DNA of 6,592 nucleotides from an uncultured Bacilli bacterium (GTDB lineage: Bacteria; Bacillota_I; Bacilli_A; ML615J-28; CAG-313), in NCBI GenBank assembly GCA_904501965.1, contig CAJGCS010000060.1, positions 1 to 6,592 on the forward strand, read 5' to 3'. Each line of letters opens with the position of its first letter. Position 1 is the stretch's first letter. This document shows positions 1-5,860 of this stretch, one piece after another. The translations under genes were made by a program, and so were the position numbers. The notes beneath the pieces were generated by a model, which did no database searches, had not been told where the DNA came from, and saw only the letters and a program-made list of their open reading frames with translations.

Positions 1-528
1 ATAAGTATTGTAGATGTATCAAAGATTACTTGTGTTGTAGGATGTAGTATTTTAAGGGTATTAAAAGAATATATTAGTGAACCTATATATTTAAAATGGG
101 TAAATGATTTATATTTACATGATAAAAAAATATGTGGTATTTTAACAGAATCAAAAATAAATAATGGTTCTTTAGAATATGTTGTTATTGGAATAGGATT
201 AAACCTATATAAACAAGTATTTCCAATTGATGTTAATGCAAGTTCTATTGAAGATGAAACTTGTATTGTAATTGATAAATGGGAACTAATTGGCAAGATT
301 ATTGATAGAGTATTAATTGATATAAAAAATATTAACGATATAGAACATGTTAATTACTTTATGAATAATATGTATTTAAAAAATAAAGAAGTAGTGCTTA
401 AAACTGTTCAAGAGGAACAAATTGTAACAATTGTAGGTATAAACGAATTATTTGAGCTTGTCGCAAAATCTTCTTTAAAAACTATTAATATATCAAGCGG
501 AGAAATTTTAAGGATTATTAGACATTAG
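1..528 (+). CDS. birA: Biotin--[acetyl-CoA-carboxylase] ligase, 3' part (5' end outside window)
   Basis: The open frame enters from base 1 and gives 175 residues before a TAG stop. The enzyme activates biotin with ATP to biotinyl-AMP and transfers it to a lysine of biotin carboxyl carrier proteins in the cytoplasm. The fragment carries the ligase core motif KWVNDLYL (residues 33-40), then KKICGILTE (42-50) and the IGIGLN strand (63-68). These align well with the E. coli BirA segment that holds the catalytic lysine; K33 is the equivalent residue. The usual KWPND proline is valine here. The last ~50 residues (from about 125, ending in a GEILRI strand) fit the small SH3-like C-terminal domain. 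Whether an N-terminal helix-turn-helix repressor domain exists cannot be seen. The stop codon overlaps the ribosome site of the next gene, so the two are probably co-transcribed. Family call is firm; start and regulation are unknown. Confidence 0.9.
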   Translation: MSIVDVSKITCVVGCSILRVLKEYISEPIYLKWVNDLYLHDKKICGILTESKINNGSLEYVVIGIGLNLYKQVFPIDVNASSIEDETCIVIDKWELIGKIIDRVLIDIKNINDIEHVNYFMNNMYLKNKEVVLKTVQEEQIVTIVGINELFELVAKSSLKTINISSGEILRIIRH

Positions 529-532
529 GAGG
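527..532 (+). promoter_or_regulatory. Shine-Dalgarno site of the cytidylate-kinase-like gene
   Basis: A perfect AGGAGG lies 5 nt before ATG 538 and begins inside the TAG stop of birA. It fixes the kinase start and suggests translational coupling between the two genes. Confidence 0.85.
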
Positions 533-537
533 AATAT

Positions 538-1149
538 ATGAAAATAATTACTATTAGTCGTGAATTTGGTAGTGGTGGAAGAGAACTTGGAAAAAGACTT
601 GCGGACGAACTTGGTTTTGCATATTACGATAAAGAAATAACATCGCAAATTGCAAAAGAAGTAGAAATGGATGAAGAATATGTAGAGCATATGTTATCAA
701 AAGGTATTCCACATCGTTTCGGTATTACTTATGCAAGTAGTTTTGGTTATCCTACTTACACTCAATTTGATACAACAAAATTACTTGTTGCTCAACAAAA
801 AATATTAAAACAAGTTGCAAGAGATGGAAACTGTGTTATTGTAGGTCAATGTGCAAGTGTTTTACTTAAAGATTTAAATCCACTTAATATATTTGTTTAT
901 GCATCAATGGAATCAAAGATAAAAAGATGTATAATGCGTGCAAATAACAAAGATGAACTCGATGAAAAAACTGTAAAGAAAATGATTAAAGATATTGATA
1001 AATCACGTGTAAAACAACATGATCTTCATTCAGATACTAAATGGGGAGATAAAACTGGATACCATTTATGTATTAACACAACAGATGTTGAAATAAAGAA
1101 TATTGTTCCAAGTGTTGCACAATATGCAAAAGAATGGTTTAATAAATAA
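538..1149 (+). CDS. Cytidylate kinase-like family protein (P-loop kinase)
   Basis: The product is 203 aa. It begins with the hallmark of the cytidylate-kinase-2 type family (Pfam Cytidylate_kin2): ITISREFGSGGRELGK (residues 4-19), whose GSGGRELGK is the nucleotide-binding P-loop. YYDKEI follows at 29-34. Further family landmarks are CVIVGQCAS (99-107), an Arg/Lys-rich lid-like helix (about 127-134) and WGDKTGYHLCIN (169-180). By homology it phosphorylates a small substrate, possibly CMP/dCMP, with ATP in the cytoplasm, but members of this family are poorly characterised and the substrate is unproven. Two positions look unusual: GQCAS where relatives usually have GRCAD, and no tyrosine pair after the DKSR motif (DKSRVKQHD). 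The start is set by AGGAGG 5 nt upstream. It is the last gene of the birA unit and ends within a terminator stem. Family confident, substrate uncertain; it should not be assumed to be the canonical cmk. Confidence 0.85.
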   Translation: MKIITISREFGSGGRELGKRLADELGFAYYDKEITSQIAKEVEMDEEYVEHMLSKGIPHRFGITYASSFGYPTYTQFDTTKLLVAQQKILKQVARDGNCVIVGQCASVLLKDLNPLNIFVYASMESKIKRCIMRANNKDELDEKTVKKMIKDIDKSRVKQHDLHSDTKWGDKTGYHLCINTTDVEIKNIVPSVAQYAKEWFNK

Positions 1150-1174
1150 CACAGGTATTCCTGTGTTATTTTTT
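1144..1174 (+). terminator. Rho-independent terminator after the kinase gene
   Basis: A perfect 12-bp stem (1144-1155 with 1160-1171) closes a TATT loop. The core is AACACAGG/CCTGTGTT, and a T-run at 1169-1174 follows. The upstream arm contains the kinase TAA stop (1147-1149), so stop codon and terminator are fused. It closes the birA-kinase unit just before the queH promoter. Confidence 0.92.
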
Positions 1175-1175
1175 C

Positions 1176-1204
1176 TTGAAGAATATCGTAATATTTGATA
1201 TAAT
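1176..1204 (+). promoter_or_regulatory. Vegetative (sigma-A type) promoter of queH
   Basis: The -35 is TTGAAG (1176-1181), the spacer is exactly 17 nt, and the -10 is a perfect TATAAT (1199-1204) with the extended TGn element (1196-1198). The predicted transcription start is about 1210-1212, leaving only about 10 nt before ATG 1221. It begins 2 nt after the preceding terminator's T-run. No operator or riboswitch fits between promoter and gene. Confidence 0.85.
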
Positions 1205-1209
1205 AATAT

Positions 1210-1215
1210 AGGTGA
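1210..1215 (+). promoter_or_regulatory. Shine-Dalgarno site of queH
   Basis: AGGTGA, complementary to the 16S rRNA 3' end (AGGAGGTGATC register), lies 5 nt before ATG 1221. It favours ATG 1221 over the in-frame GTG at 1212, which lies inside this site. Confidence 0.65.
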
Positions 1216-1220
1216 ATAAT

Positions 1221-1850
1221 ATGAATGAATATTTAGAGTTTAAAAAAGAACTAGAATCATTAAAAACTAACGATAAAAAACCTACTCTATTGTTACATAG
1301 TTGTTGTGGACCATGTAGTAGTTATACGCTCATGTTTTTAAAAGAGTATTTTGATATTACAATTTATTACTATAATCCTAATATTTATCCAAGTAGTGAA
1401 TTTGATAAAAGATTAGAAGAACAAAAGAAAGTAATTGATATTGTAGATAAAAATATTAAGTTAATTTTTAGGAAAGAAGATTATACTATATACGAAGATG
1501 CAGTAAAAGGTTTAGAGCATCTTGGTGAACTAAGTAAAAGATGTTATAATTGTTACTTATTTAGACTTGAAGAATTATGTAAAGTTGCAAATGACCTTGG
1601 ATTTGATTACTTTACAACAACGCTATCAATAAGTCCTTATAAAAGTAGTAAATGGATAAATGAGATAGGAAATAACTTAAATAGTAAAACAAGTAAATAT
1701 TTATATTCAGATTTTAAAAAAGATAGCGGGTATCAAAAGTCTATTGCCTTTTGTAAAGAGTATGACATATATCGACAAGATTATTGTGGATGTAAGTCAT
1801 CAATAAAAGAACATATGGAGCGTTTAGAAAAAAAAGCACAGATTAGTTAA
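1221..1850 (+). CDS. queH: Epoxyqueuosine reductase QueH (DUF208 family)
   Basis: The product is 209 aa from ATG 1221 (212 from the in-frame GTG at 1212). QueH is the cobalamin-independent, iron-sulphur enzyme that reduces epoxyqueuosine to queuosine at the wobble base (position 34) of GUN-anticodon tRNAs, the last step of the pathway and an alternative to QueG. All family landmarks are present: LLHSCCGPCSS (24-34; C28, C29, C32), YYYNPNIYP (49-57), RCYNCYLFRL (107-116; C108, C111), TTTLSISPYK (132-141) and the C-terminal YRQDYCGCK (184-192; C189, C191). The cysteine set is complete, so the metal site should be intact. Length is typical for the family. The gene is flanked by a terminator and its own promoter and reads as a single-gene unit. 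No queuosine salvage or preQ1 genes are in the window, so the pathway context is not visible here. Confidence 0.95.
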   Translation: MNEYLEFKKELESLKTNDKKPTLLLHSCCGPCSSYTLMFLKEYFDITIYYYNPNIYPSSEFDKRLEEQKKVIDIVDKNIKLIFRKEDYTIYEDAVKGLEHLGELSKRCYNCYLFRLEELCKVANDLGFDYFTTTLSISPYKSSKWINEIGNNLNSKTSKYLYSDFKKDSGYQKSIAFCKEYDIYRQDYCGCKSSIKEHMERLEKKAQIS

Positions 1851-1881
1851 AACCTGTCGCAAATTGTAAATAGATTCATAG

Positions 1882-1916
1882 AATAATACTAATAAGGTAT
1901 CTTGATTAGAATTATT
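1882..1916 (+). other. Imperfect AT-rich hairpin between queH and secA, possible terminator
   Basis: AATAAT (1882-1887) pairs with ATTATT (1911-1916), CTAAT (1889-1893) with ATTAG (1905-1909) and AAG (1894-1896) with CTT (1901-1903). One A.A mismatch, one bulged G and a GTAT loop interrupt it: 14 pairs, nearly all A-T. Only a poor T-stretch (ATTATTTACTT) follows, so it is at best a weak terminator of queH. It sits directly upstream of the secA -35 box and could instead be chance in AT-rich DNA or a protein site. Confidence 0.35.
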
Positions 1917-1919
1917 TAC

Positions 1920-1948
1920 TTGAAAAAAAGCTCATATAGTGATATAAT
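1920..1948 (+). promoter_or_regulatory. Vegetative (sigma-A type) promoter of the secA operon
   Basis: The -35 is TTGAAA (1920-1925), the spacer 17 nt, and the -10 TATAAT (1943-1948) with an extended TGn (1940-1942). Predicted start is about 1955, giving an ~18-nt leader to ATG 1973. The -10 region reads TGATATAATAAT, the same as in the queH promoter. With no clear terminator or strong promoter downstream in the window, it probably serves secA, cysK, cysE and prfB. Confidence 0.88.
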
Positions 1949-1962
1949 AATTATTAATGAAA

Positions 1963-1968
1963 GAGGTG
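1963..1968 (+). promoter_or_regulatory. Shine-Dalgarno site of secA
   Basis: GAGGTG sits 4 nt before ATG 1973 and agrees with the family N-terminus (LRKLFDPTYKE) starting there. Confidence 0.75.
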
Positions 1969-1972
1969 CCTT

Positions 1973-4483
1973 ATGTTAAGAAAATTATTCGATCCTACAT
2001 ATAAAGAATTTAAAAAATGTGAGAAATTAGCCGATAAGGTTTTATTACTTGAGGAAGAATACAAGGCTTTATCAAATGAAGAATTACAAGCAAAAACTAA
2101 AGAATTTAGAACACGTCTTGAAAACGGCGAAACTTTAGATGATATTTTAGTTGAAGCTTTTGCAACTGCTAGAGAAGCAGCTGATCGTATATTAGGGCTT
2201 CGTGCTTTTAAAGTACAAGTTATTGGGGCTGCAGCTATGCACTTTGGTAATATTGCAGAAATGAAAACAGGTGAAGGTAAAACATTAACATCTGTACTTG
2301 TTGCATACCTTAATGCATTATCTGGTGAAGGTGTTCATATTGTTACAGTCAATGAATATCTTGCAAGCCGTGACGCAGAAGAAATGGGTGCAGTTCATAA
2401 ATTTTTAGGTTTAACTGTTGGTCTAAACTTAAGAGAAATGACTTCAGAAGAAAAACGTGAACAATATTATTGTGATATTACATATTCAACAAACAATGAA
2501 CTTGGTTTCGACTACTTACGTGACCATATGGTTATTTATAAAGAAAAAATGGTTCAACGTCCTGTTCACAACTTTGCAATCGTCGATGAAGTTGACTCAA
2601 TTTTAGTCGATGAAGCTAGAACACCTTTGATCATTTCAGGTGGTGCTAAAACTGGTCCTAATCTTTATGTTCAAGCAGATGCATTTGTTAGAACTTTAAA
2701 AGAAGAAGATTATGAAATTGATATTAAATCAAAACATATTACATTAAATGAATCTGGTATTGATAAAGCGGAAAAATATTTCGGAATTACAAACCTTTAT
2801 GATTTGAAATATGTTAATTTAACTCACCTTATTAATAATGCTTTAAGAGCTAACTATATCATGGCAAAAGATATTGACTATGTTGTTCAAGATAATAAAG
2901 TTATTATCGTTGACCCATTTACTGGTCGTTTAATGCATGGTAGACAATATAGTGAAGGTTTACACCAAGCTTTAGAAGCAAAAGAACGAGTTGAAATCAA
3001 GAAGGAAACTAGAACACTTGCAACTATTACATTCCAAAATTACTTTAGAATGTATAAAAAACTTGCAGGTATGACAGGTACTGCTAAAACTGAAGAAGAA
3101 GAATTCAGAAATATCTATAATATGTTTGTTGTTGAAATTCCAACAAATAAACCAGTTATTAGAAATGATGAACCAGATTTAATCTTTATTACACAAGAAG
3201 CTAAGTTTAAAGCAATTGCTGAAGATATTCGTGAACGTCACTTAAAAGGTCAACCTGTCCTAGTTGGTACAATTGCCATTGAAACAAGTGAATATTTATC
3301 AGCATTACTAAAAAGAATGGGTGTTCCACACAACGTCTTAAATGCTAAACAACATGAAAAAGAAGCAGAAATCGTTGCAAAAGCAGGCCAAAAAGGTGCT
3401 GTTACAATTGCAACTAACATGGCTGGTCGTGGTACTGACATTAAGCTTGGTGAAGGTGTTGTTGAACTTGGTGGTTTAGCTGTTATTGGTAGTGAACGTC
3501 ATGAATCAAGACGTATTGACAACCAATTAAGAGGTCGTTCTGGACGTCAAGGTGACCCAGGTTATAGTAGATTCTATTTATCAACTAAAGATGATCTTAT
3601 GAAACGATTCGGTGGAGAAAGATTTGACCGTGCCTTAAAAATGCTTTCTGGTAAAGGTAATGAAGAAGTTCCACTTGAATCTAAAATGTTTAGCCGTTTT
3701 GTTGAAAGTGCTCAAAAGAAAGTAGAAGGATATAACTTTGACCGTCGTAAGAGTGTTGTTGAATATGACGAAGTTTTACGTAAACAAAGAGAAGTTATCT
3801 ACGGACAAAGAAAAGATATTTTATTCTTAGAAAATATTGAACCACAAATTGAAAGAATGATGGATTCTGTAATTGAAAGATATGTAAGTCGTTATGAAAT
3901 TACAGAAAAACGTCAATCAAGAATTGATGTAGAACCATTCATGAATGAATTTGTTAATAAGTTCTTTAACATTAATGCATTTGAAGAATCAGATTTTGAA
4001 GATGAAACTGCAGATGATGTTAAGAAAATGATTAAAGATAAATTCATGGAAAACTTACAAGAAAAGAAAGACATTGTTCCAATTGAAATTTTCCAAGAAT
4101 TCTTAAAAGTTATTCTTTTAAGAAGTGTAGATAAATATTGGATGGATCATATTGATCAAATGAGTAGTTTACGTCAAAGTATTGGTTTACAATCTTATGC
4201 TCAAATTAACCCTTTACGTGAATACCAAAACTTAGGTTTTGAAATGTTCGAAACAATGGTTGCAAATATCGAAGATGAATCTGTAATCTTTGTTAACCGC
4301 GCTGAATTACGTAATAATTTACAAAGAGAAGAAGTTGCAAAACCAACAGGAACTAGTGGTGGTAGTGAGGAAACTTCTAAACGTAAGCCGGTTGTTAAGA
4401 AACAAGAAAAAGTCGGACGTAATGATCCATGCCCATGTGGAAGTGGTAAAAAATATAAACATTGTTGTGGGATGAATAGTTAA
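1973..4483 (+). CDS. secA: Preprotein translocase ATPase SecA
   Basis: The product is 836 aa, full length for a Firmicute SecA. It is the cytoplasmic/peripheral motor that binds preproteins and drives them through the SecYEG channel by ATP hydrolysis. Seen in order: Walker A MKTGEGKT (97-104); IVDEVDS with the Walker B DEVD (205-208); the preprotein cross-linking region inserted between them and motif III (about 220-350); GMTGTA (366-371); the second nucleotide-binding fold with TNMAGRGTDIKLG (481-493) and the QLRGRSGRQGD arginine-finger motif (518-528); the helical scaffold and wing (about 570-780); a low-complexity linker (about 790-812); and a terminal SEC-C zinc domain GRNDPCPCGSGKKYKHCC (815-832) with cysteines 820, 822 and 831/832. 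All ATPase motifs are intact. It heads the operon behind a strong promoter. Isoleucine codons are almost all ATT/ATC, unlike the ATA-rich neighbours, consistent with high expression. Confidence 0.99.
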   Translation: MLRKLFDPTYKEFKKCEKLADKVLLLEEEYKALSNEELQAKTKEFRTRLENGETLDDILVEAFATAREAADRILGLRAFKVQVIGAAAMHFGNIAEMKTGEGKTLTSVLVAYLNALSGEGVHIVTVNEYLASRDAEEMGAVHKFLGLTVGLNLREMTSEEKREQYYCDITYSTNNELGFDYLRDHMVIYKEKMVQRPVHNFAIVDEVDSILVDEARTPLIISGGAKTGPNLYVQADAFVRTLKEEDYEIDIKSKHITLNESGIDKAEKYFGITNLYDLKYVNLTHLINNALRANYIMAKDIDYVVQDNKVIIVDPFTGRLMHGRQYSEGLHQALEAKERVEIKKETRTLATITFQNYFRMYKKLAGMTGTAKTEEEEFRNIYNMFVVEIPTNKPVIRNDEPDLIFITQEAKFKAIAEDIRERHLKGQPVLVGTIAIETSEYLSALLKRMGVPHNVLNAKQHEKEAEIVAKAGQKGAVTIATNMAGRGTDIKLGEGVVELGGLAVIGSERHESRRIDNQLRGRSGRQGDPGYSRFYLSTKDDLMKRFGGERFDRALKMLSGKGNEEVPLESKMFSRFVESAQKKVEGYNFDRRKSVVEYDEVLRKQREVIYGQRKDILFLENIEPQIERMMDSVIERYVSRYEITEKRQSRIDVEPFMNEFVNKFFNINAFEESDFEDETADDVKKMIKDKFMENLQEKKDIVPIEIFQEFLKVILLRSVDKYWMDHIDQMSSLRQSIGLQSYAQINPLREYQNLGFEMFETMVANIEDESVIFVNRAELRNNLQREEVAKPTGTSGGSEETSKRKPVVKKQEKVGRNDPCPCGSGKKYKHCCGMNS

Positions 4484-4484
4484 T

Positions 4485-4489
4485 AGGAG
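4485..4489 (+). promoter_or_regulatory. Shine-Dalgarno site of cysK (supports a TTG start)
   Basis: AGGAG, 2 nt after the secA TAA and 8 nt before TTG 4498, selects this TTG. The next in-frame ATG (4621) would delete the conserved N-terminus including the PLP lysine. Confidence 0.75.
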
Positions 4490-4497
4490 TTGAAAAA

Positions 4498-5361
4498 TTG
4501 ATATATAAAAATATTCTTGATTTGATTGGAAATACTCCAATTATTAGCTTTGAGGATATCTTTATAAAACTAGAACAGTTTAATCCTGCAGGATCTATAA
4601 AAGATAGAGTTGCTTTAAAAATGATTGAAGAACTCGAAAAAACAAACAAACTAAACAAAAATAGCACAGTCATTGAAGTAACTAGCGGTAATACAGGAAT
4701 AGCTATTGCAATGGTCTGTGCTATTAAACGTTATAAATGCATAATAATATTACTTGATAATACTGAGAAAGAAAAACTTGATATTCTAAAGGCTTATGGT
4801 GCAAAAGTACTTTTGATAAAGAAGGACAAAGGTTTAAAAGCGTGTATAAAAAAAGCTCGTGCTCTTGAAAAAAAGAAGGGATTTGTATTTTTAAATCAAT
4901 TTGAAAATGAAAATAATCCTAAAGCCCATCTTACTACATCAACTGAAATAATTAATGAATTTGATAAACTTGATTACTTAGTATGTGGAGTTGGCTCGGG
5001 TGGAACTATTTCAACCCTTTCAAAAAAATTAAAAGAACACTTTCCTACTTTAAAAGTAATCGGAATATTACCAAAAGAAAGTAATCATTTTATACCAGGT
5101 ATTGGTGCTGGATTTACTCCAAAAACGTTAGATACTAAGTATATTGATAAATTTGAATATATTGAAACAAAAGAGGTTTTAAAAACATTTTTAGAAGTAT
5201 CAAAAAAAGGACTACTTTTAGGACCTTCTAGTATTGCATCTTTAATTGTTGGAAGAAAGATTAAGAAAATAAATAAAAATGCTAATGTTTTAGTTATCTC
5301 AGCGGATAATGGAACAAAATACATAAACAATATAGTTAGTATGAGTGATAACATTGTTTAG
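4498..5361 (+). CDS. cysK: Cysteine synthase (O-acetylserine sulfhydrylase), compact form
   Basis: The product is 287 aa from a TTG start 14 nt after secA. This PLP enzyme makes cysteine from O-acetylserine and sulfide in the cytoplasm. Evidence: N-terminal ILDLIGNTPII (6-16); NPAGSIKDR (29-37) with the PLP Schiff-base lysine K35; substrate loop TSGNTG (62-67); NQFENENNPKAH (133-144); phosphate-binding GVGSGGT (164-170); GIGAGF (201-206) typical of O-acetylserine sulfhydrylases; and VISADNGTKY (266-275). It is shorter than the usual ~305-320 aa. Between GILPKES and GIGAGF only a few residues remain where E. coli CysK has a loop roughly 15 residues longer. The usual M-S-x-E-R segment after strand 4 reads DNTEKEK, and the GISSGA motif reads GPSSIA. 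It may therefore be divergent in kinetics or partner binding. The adjacent cysE supports the role; cystathionine beta-synthase or another PLP sulfhydrylase is a less likely alternative. Confidence 0.88.
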   Translation: MIYKNILDLIGNTPIISFEDIFIKLEQFNPAGSIKDRVALKMIEELEKTNKLNKNSTVIEVTSGNTGIAIAMVCAIKRYKCIIILLDNTEKEKLDILKAYGAKVLLIKKDKGLKACIKKARALEKKKGFVFLNQFENENNPKAHLTTSTEIINEFDKLDYLVCGVGSGGTISTLSKKLKEHFPTLKVIGILPKESNHFIPGIGAGFTPKTLDTKYIDKFEYIETKEVLKTFLEVSKKGLLLGPSSIASLIVGRKIKKINKNANVLVISADNGTKYINNIVSMSDNIV

Positions 5362-5839
5362 ATACTTAAGATACATAAAATCTAAAGACCCATCAATGAA
5401 AACATATCTAGATATATTATTCTTTTGCCCATCTATTTGGATAATGCTTTCCTACCGAGTTGCAAGAATATTTAGATTTTTAAGGCTATCATTTATTGCT
5501 TTATTAATAATGCATATTGTAAAAATATTTACAGGCGTTGAAATACATCCAAATGCAAGAATTGGTAAAAACTTGTTTATTGATCATGGCGTTGGTACTG
5601 TTATTGGGGAAACAGCTGTTATTGGTGATAACTGCATAATCTATCATAATGTTACACTTGGAGCTGTGAGTTTTAAAACCACTAAAAGACATCCAACTAT
5701 TGGTAATAATGTTATGATCGGAACAGGTGCTATTATTCTTGGAGATATTGTTATTGGTGATTATACTAAAATAGGTGCGGGTGCAATTATTTTAAAGAGT
5801 GTTGAAAGTAATAAAACTATTGTAGGAATATACAAATAA
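5345..5839 (+). CDS. cysE: Serine O-acetyltransferase, short form
   Basis: The product is 164 aa from GTG 5345. It transfers acetyl from acetyl-CoA to serine, giving O-acetylserine for the CysK encoded just upstream. Seen: the family's DP motif near the N-terminus (D15-P16), a helical, hydrophobic stretch (about 25-62), then the left-handed beta-helix of hexapeptide repeats (about 65-155) with GVEIHPNA (64-71), IDHGVGTVIGETA (79-91; D80/H81 match the catalytic Asp-His pair of E. coli CysE), VTLGA (103-107) and KRHPTIG (114-120). It ends at IVGIYK, just where the fold closes, so the usual C-terminal tail is missing. GTG 5345 is preferred because ATG 5396 would remove the DP motif; TTG 5354 is also possible. 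No clear ribosome site is visible. The frame overlaps the last 17 nt of cysK, pointing to translational coupling. Confidence 0.92.
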   Translation: MITLFRYLRYIKSKDPSMKTYLDILFFCPSIWIMLSYRVARIFRFLRLSFIALLIMHIVKIFTGVEIHPNARIGKNLFIDHGVGTVIGETAVIGDNCIIYHNVTLGAVSFKTTKRHPTIGNNVMIGTGAIILGDIVIGDYTKIGAGAIILKSVESNKTIVGIYK

Positions 5840-5846
5840 ATTAAAA

Positions 5847-5854
5847 AAGGAGGT
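5847..5854 (+). promoter_or_regulatory. Shine-Dalgarno site of prfB
   Basis: AAGGAGGT, a near-complete match to the anti-Shine-Dalgarno, ends 6 nt before ATG 5861. It is the strongest ribosome site in the window and lies in the 21-nt gap after cysE. Confidence 0.9.
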
Positions 5855-5860
5855 TATTTT

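Noticed and set aside
1864..1893. Second promoter upstream of secA (TTGTAA ... TACTAA)
   Set aside because: The boxes match the consensus poorly, and the near-perfect promoter at 1920-1948 explains secA expression.
1851..1972. Riboswitch, small RNA or attachment site between queH and secA
   Set aside because: The 122 nt are taken up by the hairpin, promoter and ribosome site; no conserved aptamer-like pattern or direct repeats were seen.
3250..3441. Antisense open frame within secA
   Set aside because: It is opposite the second ATPase fold including the TNMAGRGTD motif, with no start signals; it is a shadow.
4319..4673. Antisense open frames over the secA/cysK junction
   Set aside because: They lie opposite well-conserved SecA and CysK coding sequence, have low-complexity Phe/Ser-rich translations and no ribosome site; they are shadows.
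5802..5834. Possible prfB-specific promoter (TTGAAA at 5802, TATACA at 5829)
   Set aside because: The spacer is about 21 nt, too long for a vegetative promoter, and at the correct spacing the -10 reads GGAATA.
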